From Chimonanthus salicifolius (Eukaryota; Streptophyta; Magnoliopsida; Laurales; Calycanthaceae): 64,000 nt of DNA. Under the pieces are notes generated by a model. It did not search any database. It saw only the letters and a list, made by a program, of their open reading frames with translations, and had not been told where the DNA came from. The DNA is taken from the NCBI GenBank assembly GCA_013350335.1, contig CM023540.1:2914001-2978000 (forward strand), in the 5' to 3' direction. A program made the position numbers and the translations under genes. This document shows, piece after piece, positions 1 to 12,684 of this stretch; positions within the stretch are counted from its first letter, which is position 1; every line of letters starts with the position of its first letter.

Positions 1-969
1 TTCCTATAACTCTTATTTGTCTTGGGCTTTGAGTTTCTTCTTTTTGATTTTCCCTTTTTTTAAATATTCTATGAACCAGTCAAAGAAAGGTATATTTTTT
101 TCTTCTTCCTCCATTTGGAAATACCATAATTCTCTCATCTTATCCTTTTCTTCTGTGTTAAACTTTTTAAAGAACCAATCTTTTAAAGGATGATTTTTCA
201 AATTTTCTCTAAGATATGGTTTATCAATTTCAAATTTTTTGACAGGTATTTCTTCTGGCTTTTGAATGCTAACCATTCTTATGGCTACTTGGAGAAAATC
301 ACTTTCATTTGGGTTGTAAGTTTTTTCCGATGAAGTTCTTTTATACACAGGGTGTTCAATTCCACTTTCTTTGTTTCTAAAAACCTTTTGATCAATTTCT
401 TCTTTTTCACTACTCCTTTGGCCATCATCTATTTCTTCTAATTTAAAACCTTTTCTTACTTCCGTATAACCAGCGAAACTTCTCCTAGCTTTTTCCATTT
501 TTCTCCTAAAGTTGATTTCAACATTACCATTTGGTAATTTGACTATATTTTGTAAATCATCTGTTATTTCATTTACTCTTGGAGTGACTTCTTCTATCTA
601 CCAATTTCCAGGGAGAACAACTTCTTCACAACTGACCTTTGGGATAAACACATTATTGTTAAAGTTTGTTTCCATGGAACTGCAGTTTTTCTTTATCAAC
701 CTTATCTCTATAGGCTATCATGGGAAAGACAGAGATCATAGATTTATAGAACACACGATAAACTATAGCAAAATGTTTACTTCTTGGACTCATTTTTAAT
801 CCTTTACTTTGGAATCCAATGGTTGCACAATCAAGAACATCATCATCATGAGCATCAATTGTGATATTGGGAAAACAGTTAAAAGAAACAGGTCCATGAC
901 AGAGGCCTGATTCGATCATAGCATAAAGAGAATCATCAAACTCATCATGTCTCTGATCTCGCACATAAT
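1..969 (-). pseudogene. Endogenous pararetrovirus movement-protein gene, C-terminal half (left copy)
   Basis: The minus strand encodes the middle and C-terminal part of a 30K-superfamily movement protein of Caulimoviridae type, the protein that opens plasmodesmata for viral spread. It is nearly collinear with 61120-62087, where the same region is open. Here it is broken: the parts in 659-969 and 13-498 are separated by small indels and an in-frame stop around 600-665. The reading frame enters from the other side of element 1: the N-terminal part is at 20475-20949, and the shared CATAA at 965-969 and 20475-20479 is the target-site duplication. The gene runs off the left window edge. The family call rests on resemblance to petuvirus/florendovirus-type movement proteins and on linked coat, protease and RT fragments; genus is not resolved. 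Confidence 0.8.
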
Positions 970-3900
970 GTAACACCCCAATTTCTCAATGAAATGGATA
1001 ATTACGAAAATGCCCCTGGATTTGGTGAATTTAATAATTATGATGTTAAATGAGAAAATGGTGGGGCCCATTGCTAAAATTAAGGTCATATGAACACATT
1101 AGGAATGTCAAGTTTGATTGGATGGGCAATTTCTCAATGAAGTGGATAATTATGAAAATGCCCCTGATGTGTTAAATTAATTATTTTATGATGTTAATTA
1201 AGGAAATGGTGGGGCCCATTGCTCAAATTAAGATCATATGAGCACATTATAAATGTCAAGTTTGATTGGATGGGTAATTTACATCAATTGGGTCAAAAAT
1301 GGCTAAATGGGTCAGAGGGCCCAAATGGGACCCATCGGGTCTTACTGGAGTATTTGACCGTTTTGTGATTTTAAATTAAATGGGGTTAAGCCTATTTGAT
1401 TGGAAATCAAGTGGAGAAAAAATGGGTAGGCTTGATCCATATGTAAAAACCAATTAGAAATGACCAAAATACCATAATTGGGTCATGGAGTCAAAAACGG
1501 GTCAAGGAGCTAAAAGTGGACCCAACGGGTCGAGTTGACTATGGTTGACCGTGTGGACCCTCTAGGGAGCTAAAACACGAGTTAAATCAGTTGAGTGGGA
1601 CTGAAGTGAGTTGGAATTAAATCAAGGGTTGAGTTAACTCATGTGCATTGAATGAAATGCATTAATTATGGTGAGTTGGACATTGTGTTGAGTGAGTAAA
1701 AAATGGAAGTCAAATGGGCTGAAAATTCAGTGAGATAAGTGGGTTGGCTGTTTTGAGAGTTACAAATACAAGGTTAACCAAGGGGCTAGTCAGTGGAACA
1801 TGGAGAGTTTTATTTAAAAGTTGAAACTCCAAGATAGATATTAAAACCAATGGGAGTTACAAAGTGTGTTCACACTTGGAGGAGGGGAGTTTCATTTCAA
1901 GAATGAAACTCTCAAATGGGACATTGATGAGGATCAAATGGGCTGAATGGAGCTGCTGTATTATAGAGTTACAAATGAGGTTTTGACTTTTAAAATTCAA
2001 ATATGATAAGACTACACATTGGAGGGGGGGGAAGGTTTCATTTCTAGATGAGACCCCCATGTAAGATGATAATGAGAGGAGGAAGAAAAGGAGAGGTTAC
2101 ACAAATACCAGCATGGGAGACGTTGGAGAGCTTGGGGAGGTTTCATTGCATAGATGAAACCCCCAAGTAAGCATAAAGGACTTGGGGTTAATATGGGAGT
2201 TACATGTGAGGCAAGTTTGGGCTGAATTTGAGTAGCCAAAAGAGGTTCAATTTTCTATCTCTATCTCTCTCTCTCTTTGCTGTCTTCTACATTCCAAAAG
2301 CAAGAACAACAGCTGGTTACTGATTTGCAATCAGTCCTTGGTTGATTTCTTTCACCAAGACAAAAGCACACTTTGAGCAAAAGGAGTTGGCACCAAAGTT
2401 TAAGATCAAAGTTTCCTTTCTCTCTCTTTCTCCCTCAAATCCATGTCATCTGGCTGAAGTATTCCAAGGAGATTGCAGCAAGGTCAGTCTCAGCCCAAAG
2501 AACAGTAAGAGAGAAGGAGAGGTCAAGCAAATAAAGGGTCAAGAAAGGAATCAAAAGAACCGAAGGAGATGCGGTGTTCGTAAGTGCGTTTTGAACTCTT
2601 GTTTAATAGATTGGTTAAGAAAATGAGATCTGGCCATCGTATGGACAGATCCGTCAATGGTTTAAATATGGGATTATGATTTTTAAAAGTGATAAAATAT
2701 GGACCATAGGGTTCAGCCCTTTGGATGGCCGAACCCCATGGGAAAACTTGGTGATTTTTATGGTGTTTGAGAGATGAAATTCATATTATGTATTGAAGTT
2801 CTTTTAAAGGATTTTAAAGGGAGATAAGGTCACTGATTTTGACCAGTTATTACATGGCTGAATTATGTGTTTATTAAGCTAAATACTGATAAAAAAATAT
2901 GGACAAATATTGGAGGGTTTACATCAAGGAAACCTTGGGGTTTGGCCATGTGTATGGCCTAACCCCATGGACTGTTTTTATGGTTATTTGGGTCAAGTGT
3001 AGGATGGATTTTTATGTAAACATAATGTGCTTTGATTTAAGAATAAACCAAATTTATAAATGGATAAATGGATCTAAACCATAGGCTATGAGGTTCAGCC
3101 AATTGGGTGGGCCGAACCCCATGAAATGGTATGACATTTCATGGAAGTATTAAATGGTTTTGTGAGATTTTAAAGGATTTAAAGTGAAGATAAGCTTACT
3201 ATTTTTAGGTAACTATGGCTTGGTTGAACCATATTAATACTATGGTTAAATTATGGATTAAAACCATGGACAATGGTTGGATTAATTACACCAAGAACCA
3301 TAGGGTTCGGCCATATGTATGGCCGAACCCCATGGACTGTTATGTGGATATTTGGATTGAGTTTTACAAAATGGAAATCATACAAAGTGATGGGCTTATT
3401 GGATGGTTTTGAAAGGTAAAAATATGGTAACATTATACTGTTATCCTATGTCTAAATGAGACCAAAAACATGTTTAAAAGGACCAAAACTATGGGGTTTT
3501 ATGGCTAAGATAGGACATGGAAGTTTAAGTGGATTTTTGGGTTTTAGATCAAATTAGAATCATATGGTCAAATGATTAACTTGCAGCCATGTACATAGGA
3601 TATTCGAATTTCTAGAACGGTGAACAAGCCGTGATCGGAAGACGGTCCAAAAGAAGGGTCGAACAAAGTAAACTATTGTAGGTTTCCTACCTTTGTTGTA
3701 ACCACTATTTCATATGCTGTTTTATGTTGATTTCGATATCTTTTATGATTGTAAAGTTATGTTTCTAAAATGACATGTTTGCATAGACATCTCATGCATG
3801 GCATGGGATGATGGTGTTGTAATCGGAAGCCACACTCCGTCGGGGCGTCCGAAAGACCACTGTGGGGTACCCTGATGATGAGAATCCCATCAGGAGGAAT

Positions 3901-4618
3901 CCGGAGGCCACACTCCGTCGGGGCGTCCGAAAGACCACTGTGGGTTACCTTAACGATGAGAATCCCGTCAAGTGATGGCTATGTTGAATGGTGATGGGTG
4001 GGACTCATTACATGTTCATTTCATACATAGCATGTTTTTATGGAATTTTATCACACATGTGTTATTATTATATTATTTGCATGTTTTTGACTAACCATGT
4101 GGTAGCCCTATTCGGAAACACTACTGGGCGCGTTGATCTAACGCCCTAATTCTATCCTCAGAGGAGGTTGCAGGTACAAGCAAGGGGAAAGGAAAGGTCA
4201 TTGACCGGGAGGGGAGCTGAGCCTAAGTGCTTTAATGATGGATTTGGATTACGTTATATTACTGTCATTTGAATATTATTGCTGGTCATGTAATAATTCG
4301 TTATTTGCTATGGTTTGATTAGGATAATAACCTGTGGATGGTTGATCTATGTTATTTAATATTTAAGACTGTTACTTGCTATCTCGTCTTTCTATTCCGC
4401 AATTATCTAGATTATTCCGCATGTTGATGTTAGTTCCATGTGTGATTCACTATCATGGTCTATTCCATGTACACATGGGTGGCCAGTTAAGGTTCAGACT
4501 TGGGTAGTCTGAACTTAACTCGCGTCGTGACGCCGCCCGCTCTCTTTCGATGTTTTATTATAACTTAAAAAAAAAAAAAATTAGACTCTGAAATTCTCGG
4601 AAATGGCGGGGCGTTACA
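970..4618 (+). repeat. 5' LTR of element 1
   Basis: 3649 bp, from TGTAACACCCC to GGGGCGTTACA, directly before the primer site. A CT-rich tract at about 2255-2276 (putative start of the transcribed leader) is followed by a GTAAGT site at 2580, palindromes at 2709, 2937, 3089 and 3302, GATGATGAG..CATC and CTCCGTCGGGGCG modules (about 3830-3975), a GGGCG..CGCCC hairpin (about 4127-4146) and a U5 hairpin at 4485-4520. The last ~475 bp match element 2 and the solo LTR at 27668-31234, not the 3' LTR of this same element. Confidence 0.93.
2580..4173 (+). other. Putative LTR leader intron with palindrome array
   Basis: Begins with TTC|GTAAGTG and ends with GGTTGCAG|GTAC. Equivalent donor-like and acceptor-like sites occur at the same places in all ten LTR copies of the window. 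It holds four imperfect palindromes of the type GGTTYRGCC..GGCCKAACC (2709, 2937, 3089, 3302). Splicing is inferred from the conserved sites only. Confidence 0.45.
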
Positions 4619-4619
4619 G

Positions 4620-4632
4620 TTGGCATCAGAGC
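4620..4632 (+). other. Primer binding site, tRNA-iMet type (element 1)
   Basis: TTGGCATCAGAGC follows the LTR end after one base. The usual plant form is TGGTATCAGAGC; here T is changed to C at one position. Confidence 0.9.
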
Positions 4633-5201
4633 GAAACGGGAAGTTGAATCTTCCGAAGTAAGATTAAGACGGTTTCATGTCTCACTGACGGATAAGAATC
4701 CCAACTGACCGACTCTTCGAAGTCCGCTGACTGGGGGCCGGATTAATTTACTTCGTAGACTCAGACTGAACAATCAATCTGAGAACAACAAAGATAGCAA
4801 AGGAAGTAAAGTCAACATAAATGGATATACCAAACATAGCAACATAGGAAACACTTCCCCGATATCCCCAAATGGAGAAACAAACACATGATACTCAGGG
4901 AGGTTTTCCCCTAGAACAGGAAAACATAAAGATTTCCTCGAATTGAGAAATGATACTTAGGAAGTTTCCCCAAAAATACAAAGAAATACAAAGAGTGCTT
5001 ATTTGGCAATTTTCCCCAAGGACAAGAAACACAAGATGTTTATTTGGTAAAATTCCCCAAACACGAGACATTATATGATACATAGGAAGAATCCCCAAAC
5101 AAGAAGTACAAGATGTTGATTAGGGAAAATTCCCCAAAACAATGATTAGTTTGATTTGATTTATGGTTGTTATTGATATTTTTTGTTGGTGTGATACAGA
5201 T

Positions 5202-5672
5202 ATGACTAGCAACATAGAGTACACCGAGTTGTGGGACAGAGGGACACCTAGCTGTCCGATAGACCTAGTTTCTTCTTCCGACGATGCTAGCATACCAAAC
5301 TTCATCAATGAAGTTGAAAACAGTCAGGACATGGAGGTAAGATCACCCGAGTACAATGTTGGGGTCTTTTTACCCGAAGAGGATGAGGAATATGTCCCAA
5401 ACATAAGAGAATTTGTAAGGGAGATAGAGCCCGGGTATATGTGCGAGTTGTGCAATCAGGAGGGGCACAATTGTACTTACTGTCCCTACCTCCTTGAGGT
5501 CATTTGCCCTGTTTGTGGACTGCACGGGCACGGGAAGGAGAGGACTAATTGTCCTTACATTGGAGGACTGGGAATAATACCCTGTTTGACGTGCGGAGTG
5601 TTGGGACACGTGTCGATGACATGCCCTGACAATTTCTTTGACGATGATGCAGGGTCTTCTACGGAAGACTAG
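5202..5672 (+). CDS. Three-zinc-knuckle protein of non-autonomous retrotransposon
   Basis: 156 residues. The N-terminal half is acidic and Ser/Pro-rich, starting MTSNIEYTELWD. The C-terminal half has three consecutive knuckles: CELCNQEGHNCTYC (CX2CX4HX4C), CPVCGLHGHGKERTNC (CX2CX4HX6C) and CLTCGVLGHVSMTC (CX2CX4HX4C), and the protein ends in the acidic tail GSSTED. The same protein occurs at 12685 and, broken, at 34190, each time between primer site and the gag position. I chose the ATG at 5202 rather than 5163 because both relatives start at the equivalent Met and because GATACAG|AT just before it looks like a splice acceptor. A nucleic-acid-binding or packaging role is likely from the knuckles; it is not a normal Gag, as the capsid-like domain is absent. 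It is the only intact ORF of the element. Confidence 0.75.
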   Translation: MTSNIEYTELWDRGTPSCPIDLVSSSDDASIPNFINEVENSQDMEVRSPEYNVGVFLPEEDEEYVPNIREFVREIEPGYMCELCNQEGHNCTYCPYLLEVICPVCGLHGHGKERTNCPYIGGLGIIPCLTCGVLGHVSMTCPDNFFDDDAGSSTED

Positions 5673-6950
5673 GTTAAGAGGTAGAAAGAAAGGTTAAGGA
5701 AATGGAAATATTTTGTAAGGGTGTATTTTGTGATTCTAAGGGTTTGTTTTACCCTATCAACCCTTGTATGGAGATGGAAGTTTAAATGATTTTCAATAAA
5801 GTATGCAACTTTAGGAGTTCATGAGGACTTTGACACTGAGACGTATGTGAATAAGTTATTGGAGTATATTGAGACGTGGTATGGGTGCGTCCCTCACGTG
5901 ATATTGATGATTGAGACTGTGGGAAACTCGATACGAATTACGGAGACTTGGTCCCGTAGGGTTACCGTTGAGGGGCGGGTCCCTTGCATGCTACGCGCTG
6001 GAGGGCGCTCTCACAGCTATTTGGCACACTAGATGTGTTGGAATGCGCAGAGCTAGATACTATTTTACCCGGTGGGGGTGGTACCAGCTTCGTCAGACGC
6101 GGAGCGACCGCCTTAGAGCTTGACTGAATCACCTATGAGGTGAAGGGATGTAGGGCGAGGTAGACCGGATCACGTTGGACGTGGGTCTTCCACTTAGTAA
6201 GTCATGGGCCTTAAGTCTTGCTAGGGGTCGGGATACATTTATGTTTTGTTATTGGTGCCATAGTCACGTAGTGATACAGTCAAGTGTTGTTTTTTATGGA
6301 TAGAATATCTCATGGTGGATGAAGTGCCTAGGTTAGTATGCCCATGAATGGATTATACCCAAAGGAGGGTTATATTCATGGACAGAGTGATACCGAGGAT
6401 GGATTGTTTCCATGAATGGATTATACCCATAGATGGGTTATATTCATGGATGATTATTAAACAGGGATAGATGATAGTTACTGAAAGAGTGATACCATGG
6501 ATGATTATTCCCATGATGGTTTGGATTTATGCCGGGTATTGGAATCGTGGAAGTTGGAACAAAAGGTGTTAGTCACATAGTGACATATGTGCAAATGAAG
6601 ATCTGCAAAATTTTGGAGACGTATTTAACGGAGAAGATAAGAGTCTAGTGAAACTTGAATGGGAAGCTATGGGCGACTGTTGAGTTAGACTGATCACCTG
6701 ATTCTGTAGTTAGCCAATGCAATTCCAGGAGAATGTAACTAGAAACCTAGTTAAAATGGAATCAGAAAAAGCTTTGAGCATAGGCTCGTGTTAACAAACT
6801 ACCTCACACGGAGAGTAGATGAAAGAACATATTGAGCAGGTACGTATGGAAAATTCTATGAGAACAGGTAAAGTGAAACAGAGTAGATTGATCTATGTGA
6901 GATCACAAATGGCTCACAAGAAAAAGATATAACATGAGACAGAACAAAAG
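5673..6950 (+). other. Conserved non-coding interior of element 1
   Basis: No convincing ORF. About 5820-6240 is closely similar to 13370-13860 in element 2, including CCCTCACGTGAT, GCTACGCGCTGGAGGGCGC and GGTGGGGGTGGTAC blocks. At 6300-6540 short imperfect direct repeats of the type CATGAATGGATTATACCCA occur. This block stands where gag-pol lies in element 3, so it probably holds cis signals for the non-autonomous family. Confidence 0.6.
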
Positions 6951-7070
6951 GTGTTACGGAACCAATTGATTCAATTTGTCAAAGTGGTGTGGATCGTCAT
7001 GGTAATGAAGAAGCCACTTGGAAACTTGAAATCGGAAATGAGAATAGCACACTCTGAGATATTTATGTAA
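6951..7070 (+). pseudogene. Remnant of pol C-terminus (chromodomain-like tail)
   Basis: GTGTTACGGAAC starts VLRNQLIQFVKVVW, matching the C-terminus of the intact-type pol at 53740-53862 (VLRNRAIQFVKVVW). A one-base loss near 6990 and a one-base gain near 7031 shift the middle out of frame; the end returns to frame and stops at TAA. Element 2 has the same lesions, so the gene was already dead in their common ancestor. Confidence 0.75.
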
Positions 7071-7110
7071 TCGTTTAGAACCCTACTTCGCTCGATTTTC
7101 GGGACGAAAA

Positions 7111-7130
7111 TTTTAAAAAGAGGGTTATAT
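7111..7130 (+). other. Polypurine tract region of element 1
   Basis: TTTTAAAAAGAGGG followed by TTATAT stands directly before the 3' LTR start at 7131. The same tract precedes the LTRs at 14725 and 53926. Confidence 0.75.
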
Positions 7131-8677
7131 TGTAACACCCCAATTTCTCAATGAAATGGATAATTACGAAAATGCCCCTGGATTTGGTGAATTTAATAAT
7201 TATGATGTTAAATGAGAAAATGGTGGGGCCCATTGCTAAAATTAAGGTCATATGAACACATTAGGAATGTCAAGTTTGATTGGATGGGCAATTTCTCAAT
7301 GAAGTGGATAATTATGAAAATGCCCCTGATGTGTTAAATTAATCATTTTATGATGTTAATTAAGGAAATGGTGGGGCCCATTGCTCAAATTAAGATCATA
7401 TGAGCACATTATGAATGTCAAGTTTGATTGGATGGGTAATTTACATCAATTGGGTCAAAAATGGCTAAATGGGTCAGAGGGCCCAAATGGGACCCATCGG
7501 GTCTTACTGGAGTATTTGACCGTTTTGTGATTTTAAATTAAATGGGGTTAAGCCTATTTGATTGGAAATCAAGTGGAGAAAAAATGGGTAGGCTTGATCC
7601 ATATGTAAAAACCAATTAGAAATGACCAAAATACCATAATTGGGTCATGGAGTCAAAAACGGGTCAAGGAGCTAAAAGTGGACCCAACGGGTCGAGTTGA
7701 CTATGGTTGACCGTGTGGACCCTCTAGGGAGCTAAAACACGAGTTAAATCAGTTGAGTGGGACTGAAGTGAGTTGGAATTAAATCAAGGATTGAGTTAAC
7801 TCATGTGCATTGAATGAAATGCATTAATTATGGTGAGTTGGACATTGTGTTGAGTGAGTAAAAAATGGAAGTCAAATGGGCTGAAAATTCAGTGAGATAA
7901 GTGGGTTGGCTGTTTTGAGAGTTACAAATACAAGGTTAACCAAGGGGCTAGTCAATGGAACATGGAGAGTTTTATTTAAAAGTTGAAACTCCAAGATAGA
8001 TATTAAAACCAATGGGAGTTACAAAGTGTGTTCACACTTGGAGGAGGGGAGTTTCATTTCAAGAATGAAACTCTCAAATGGGACATTGATGAGGATCAAA
8101 TGGGCTGAATGGAGCTGCTGTATTATAGAGTTACAAATGAGGTTTTGACTTTTAAAATTCAAATATGATAAGACTACACATTGGAGGGGGGGGAAGGTTT
8201 CATTTCTAGATGAAACCCCCATGTAAGATGATAGTGAGAGGAGGAAGAAAAGGAGAGGTTACACAAATACCAGCATGGGAGACGTTGGAGAGCTTGGGGA
8301 GGTTTCATTGCATAGATGAAACCCCCAAGTAAGCATAAAGGACTTGGGGTTAATATGGGAGTTACATGTGAGGCAAGTTTGGGCTGAATTTGAGTAGCCA
8401 AAAGAGGTTCAATTTTCTATCTCTATCTCTCTCTCTCTTTGCTGTCTTCTACATTCCAAAAGCAAGAACAACAGCTGGTTACTGATTTGCAATCAGTCCT
8501 TGGTTGATTTCTTTCACCAAGACAAAAGCACACTTTGAGCAAAAGGAGTTGGCACCAAAGTTTAAGATCAAAGTTTCCTTTCTCTCTCTTTCTCCCTCAA
8601 ATCCATGTCATCTGGCTGACGTATTCCAAGGAGATTGCAGCAAGGTCAGTCTCAGCCCAAAGAACAGTAAGAGAGAA
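7131..8677 (+). repeat. 3' LTR of element 1, first part
   Basis: Collinear with 970-2519; I count about seven substitutions by eye. It stops at AGAGAA, where element 2 is inserted; GAGAA (8673-8677) is repeated at 18287-18291. Confidence 0.93.
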
Positions 8678-11600
8678 TGTAACACCCCGATTTCTCAATA
8701 AGATGAATATTTACGAAAATACCCCTGGATTGGTGAATTCAATAAATATGATTGTAATTAAGGAAATGGTGGGGCTCATTGCTCAAATTAAGGTCATATG
8801 AGCACATTATAAATGTCAAGTTTGATTGGTTGGGTAATTTCTCAATGAAGTGGAAAATTACCAAAATGCCCCTGAGTTGTTAAATTAATTATTTTGTGAT
8901 GTTAAGTAAGGAAATAGTGAGGCCCATTGCTCAAAATAAAATCATATGAGCACATTATGAATGTTAAGTTTGATTGGTTGGGTAATTTTCATCATTTGGG
9001 TCAAAAATGGCTAAATGGGTCAAAGGGCCCAAATGGGACCTATCGGGTCTTATTGGATTATTTGACCATTTTGTAAATTTAAATTAAATGGGGTTAAGCC
9101 TATTTGATTGGAAATCAAGTGGAGAAGAAATGGGTAGGCTTGATCCATGTATGAAAACCATTTACAAATGACCAAAATTCCATATTTGGGTCATGGAGTC
9201 AAAAACGGGTCAAGGAGCTAAAAGTGGACCCAACGGGTCGAGTTGACTATTGTTGACTGTGTGAACCCTCAAGGGATCTCAAACACGAGTCAAATCAGTT
9301 GAGTGGGACTGAGGTGAGTTGGAATTAAATCAAAAGGTGAGTTAACTCATGTGCATTAAATGAAATGCATTAAATGTGATGAGTTGGGTTGGAATAAAAA
9401 TACCTTGAGTTGGGTGAGTCAAAATGGAAACCCATGGGATTGTAAATCAGTGAGTTCAAGTGGGAATTGGAAGAGTTTTGCCCAGCTTTAATCACCCAAA
9501 CAAGTCCCACACGTTGGGGACTTGTTTGGGGTGATTTCCATGATGTACTAAATGAGAATACATGGAACTTGGATGAGATGCTTGGGGATTTGAATGGCTG
9601 CATGGGTAGCTACCAAGGGGTGCCTTGGATGGTACCCAATACCCATTGGTTTGTGCAAGAAGTTATGAGGGAGTGGAGGAGTTTTGGGGGCTGAACTACA
9701 AAAACAATAAGCACACAAGGTTGGCCATTTTTCACATTGGAAATCCAAGAATTTCCATCTCTCTCTCTCTCCCTCTCTCAAATTCGTTTTTCCTAGCTGG
9801 AATAGCAGAGGTGTTTGCACCAGTAGATCAAGCACAAAACAGCAAAAGAAAGGAAGAAATAAAAGGGAGAAACCAAGGACCAAAGGCAAAGAGAAAGATT
9901 GGAAGTTTGGTAAGTATTTATATGTTATTTTGGTATAATAACATGGAGCAAATGGGGTGTGTATTGGGCCATGGTTATGGCCGATTACACCAGGGTTTTA
10001 ACCTTGTTTAGTGGAGGATTTAAAATGGTAAAAATAACCATTGGGTTCGGCCACCATGAAGGGCCGAACCCCATGTAAAGAGATGGCTTGGTTTCATGTT
10101 TTGAAACATAAAAACCATGGATTTTGTGGACTGTTTTGGGTTTTGAATTAAGATTTAAATAAATGTTTTAGAATGGTTAAAAAACCATGGATCTGAATGA
10201 CATAGGGACTGAAATTTATATGGTCTAAAATCAGTGGATTAAAAGATGGAAATGGACCATTGGGTTCGGCCACTTAGCATGGCCGAACCCCATGGAAACA
10301 AATGGTTGTTTTTGATATTTTTTGGAAATTAAAACCATATGATTTGGGACTGATATTAGATGTTATTGTTGGATTTGGAATGCATGTTTTAAGGAGGTTA
10401 AAACATGGATTTGGGTGTTGGTTTCAAACCCAAGATAAAGGGTCAAATGTTCAAAGCCAATTTCATGGTGTTCGGCCAATGAGCATGGCCGAACCCTATG
10501 AAATTGGGCTAATTTTTGGATGGTTTCTTTTAAAGTTAAAACCTGATGTTAATACGCTGTTAATTACATGATGATTGAGGTTTAAAAACAGCAAACATAA
10601 CCATTGGGTTCGGCCAACATAGAGGGCCGAACCCCATGTAAAAGGATGTTGGTTTTCATGTTGTGAAACATGGAAACCATGGACTTTATGGACTGTTGTG
10701 AATGAATTTAATTAGGTGGTTTCTAAGAGGTTTAAAGGCAGCAATATAATACTGATATTGTATGTTTAAATAATGCCTAAAGCATGGTTAAAAGACCAAG
10801 ATATGGACATTGAGTTCGGCCACCTTGGATGGCCGAACCCCATGTAAGTAAGTGATGTGTTTTGGTGAAGTTAAATTACTGTTTTGGTGGCTGGTTATGT
10901 GGCTGAACCATGTGTAATTCATGGTTGTGTTAACATGATTAAATCATGTATAATCATGAGAAGTAGAGGGATCAACCAGATCAAGTGAACCCCATGTTAG
11001 TTTTGATGAAGTTGGTGAGTTTTAAACCATATAAAATATGGTGTTTGATGTGAGTTATGGAAGTTTAATTTGCTGATTATTGGTTGGCCAACATAGGGCT
11101 GAACCATGTCATTTTTAAAAGGGTTAAGTGCTTAAGAGTTGATTAAATAAAGTAGGAAGTTAAATCCTAAGTTGGTGATGTTCGGTCATGGGCATGGCCG
11201 AACCCCACATGATGTGGATGGGTCGTAGATGTGATTGAATAAGTAAATGATGTTATGACTTGCTGATTGATATATGGATAAGGTACCGGAAGTCGAACGA
11301 CGTGCGAATCGTGACCGGGTGACGCGAAAGAAAGATCAGTTACTGAAGGGATTCTTCAGTAGGTTTCCTACCTACTTGTAACCACAGTTTTTACCCAATA
11401 TTTCTTATGATACTCTTGTTTTAACATATGTGTTTCAAATGATATATTATGCATTAACAAATGGCATACAGGCATTGGCATCTCATGCATAGTCATGGGA
11501 TAATGAATGAAGTTCTACAGTGATGGATACGATGGTACATGATGGGGGTTGCTCATTACATGTACATCGCTTATAGAAGAGATGAAGGTGTGTTGTAATT

Positions 11601-12239
11601 TACCTTGTCGGTGCGAGGCACGTCAAGTGATGGCTATGAAAGTACATGATGGGGGATGCTCATTGCATGTGCATATTTCATAGCATTGTTTTACCTGTTT
11701 TGATGATCATGTAATATGATATGTATATGCATGTTTATATGCTAACATGTGGTAGCCCTGATTCGGGAACCTACTGGGCGCGTTGATCTAACGCCCTAAT
11801 TCTATCCTCAGAGGAGATTGCAGGTACAAGCAAGGGGAAAGGGAAGGTCATTGACCAAGAGGGGAGCTGAGCCTAAGTGCTTAAATAATGGATTTGGATT
11901 ACGTTTTATTACTGTCATTTGAATACTATTGTTGGACATGTAATAATTCGTTATTTGCTATGGTTTGTTTAGGATCATAACTTGTGGATGGTTGATTTAT
12001 GTTATTTAATATTTAAGAATATTACTTGCTATCTCGTCTTTTTATTCCGCATGTTGATGTTAGTTCCATGTGTGAATCACTATCATGGTCTATTCCATGT
12101 ACACATGGGTGGCCAGTTAAGGTTCAGACTTGGGTAGTCTGAACTTAACTCGCGTCGTGACGCCGCCCGCTCTCTTCCGTTGTTTATTTAAAAAAAAAAA
12201 ATTAGACTCTGAAACTCTCGGAAAGGGCGGGGCGTTACA
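8678..12239 (+). repeat. 5' LTR of element 2
   Basis: Starts TGTAACACCCCG, ends GGGGCGTTACA. Features: inverted motif around CAAGTCCCACACGTTGGGGACTTG-like bases at about 9500-9525, CT tract 9757-9780, GTAAGT at 9910, six palindromes at 10043, 10262, 10468, 10604, 10812 and 11179, GGGCG..CGCCC hairpin at about 11776-11795, U5 hairpin 12115-12150. Confidence 0.95.
9910..11823 (+). other. Putative LTR leader intron with palindrome array (element 2, 5' LTR)
   Basis: AAGTTTG|GTAAGTATT to GAGATTGCAG|GTAC. Contains six GGTTCGGCC..GGCCGAACC palindromes separated by 136-367 bp. The palindrome arms are nearly constant while the 8-12 bp loops vary. Confidence 0.5.
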
Positions 12240-12240
12240 G

Positions 12241-12253
12241 TTGGTATCAGAGC
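12241..12253 (+). other. Primer binding site, tRNA-iMet (element 2)
   Basis: TTGGTATCAGAGC, one base after the LTR end. It is an exact match to the usual plant form. Confidence 0.93.
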
Positions 12254-12684
12254 GAAACGGGAAGTTGAATCATCGAAGTAAGATTAAGACGGTTTCATGT
12301 CTCACTGACGGATAAGAATCCCAACTGACCGACTTTTCGGAGTCCGCTGACTGGGGGCCGGATTAATTTACTTCGAGTGACTCAGACTGAACAATCAATC
12401 TGAGAACGACAATGAAAGATAGCAAAGTAAAGTACAGTCATCATAACTGGACATATCAAACATAGCAAAGTAGGATGTACTCCCCAGAAACTCCCGCACT
12501 GAGAAACAAACAGTAGGAAATTAGAGATTTCCCCAGAAACAAAAGAAAACAAAGAGTGTTGATTTGGTAATCTTCCCAAACAAAGTACATGATATTATGC
12601 ATGATCAAATTCCCTGGAAACCAAGAGTGGTTTATTTAGAATTATTGTTGAATATTTTTGTGCTTGAAATGATGTGGCACAGAT

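Noticed and set aside
5847..6123. ORFs of 61-70 codons in the element 1 interior
   Set aside because: The frames are not kept in element 2 at 13383-13860 although the nucleotides are conserved, so the block is more likely non-coding.
8019..9889. Small antisense ORFs in LTRs (for example 75-113 codons on minus)
   Set aside because: They recur only because the LTR is duplicated, have no recognisable domains, and overlap CT-rich and palindromic regulatory sequence.
10043..11206. Regularly spaced palindromes resembling a CRISPR array
   Set aside because: Plant LTR context, spacers of unequal and similar sequence, no cas genes; these are LTR palindromes.
12241..12253. tRNA gene signal
   Set aside because: Only the 13-nt complement of the tRNA-iMet 3' end is present; there is no cloverleaf. 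It is the primer binding site.
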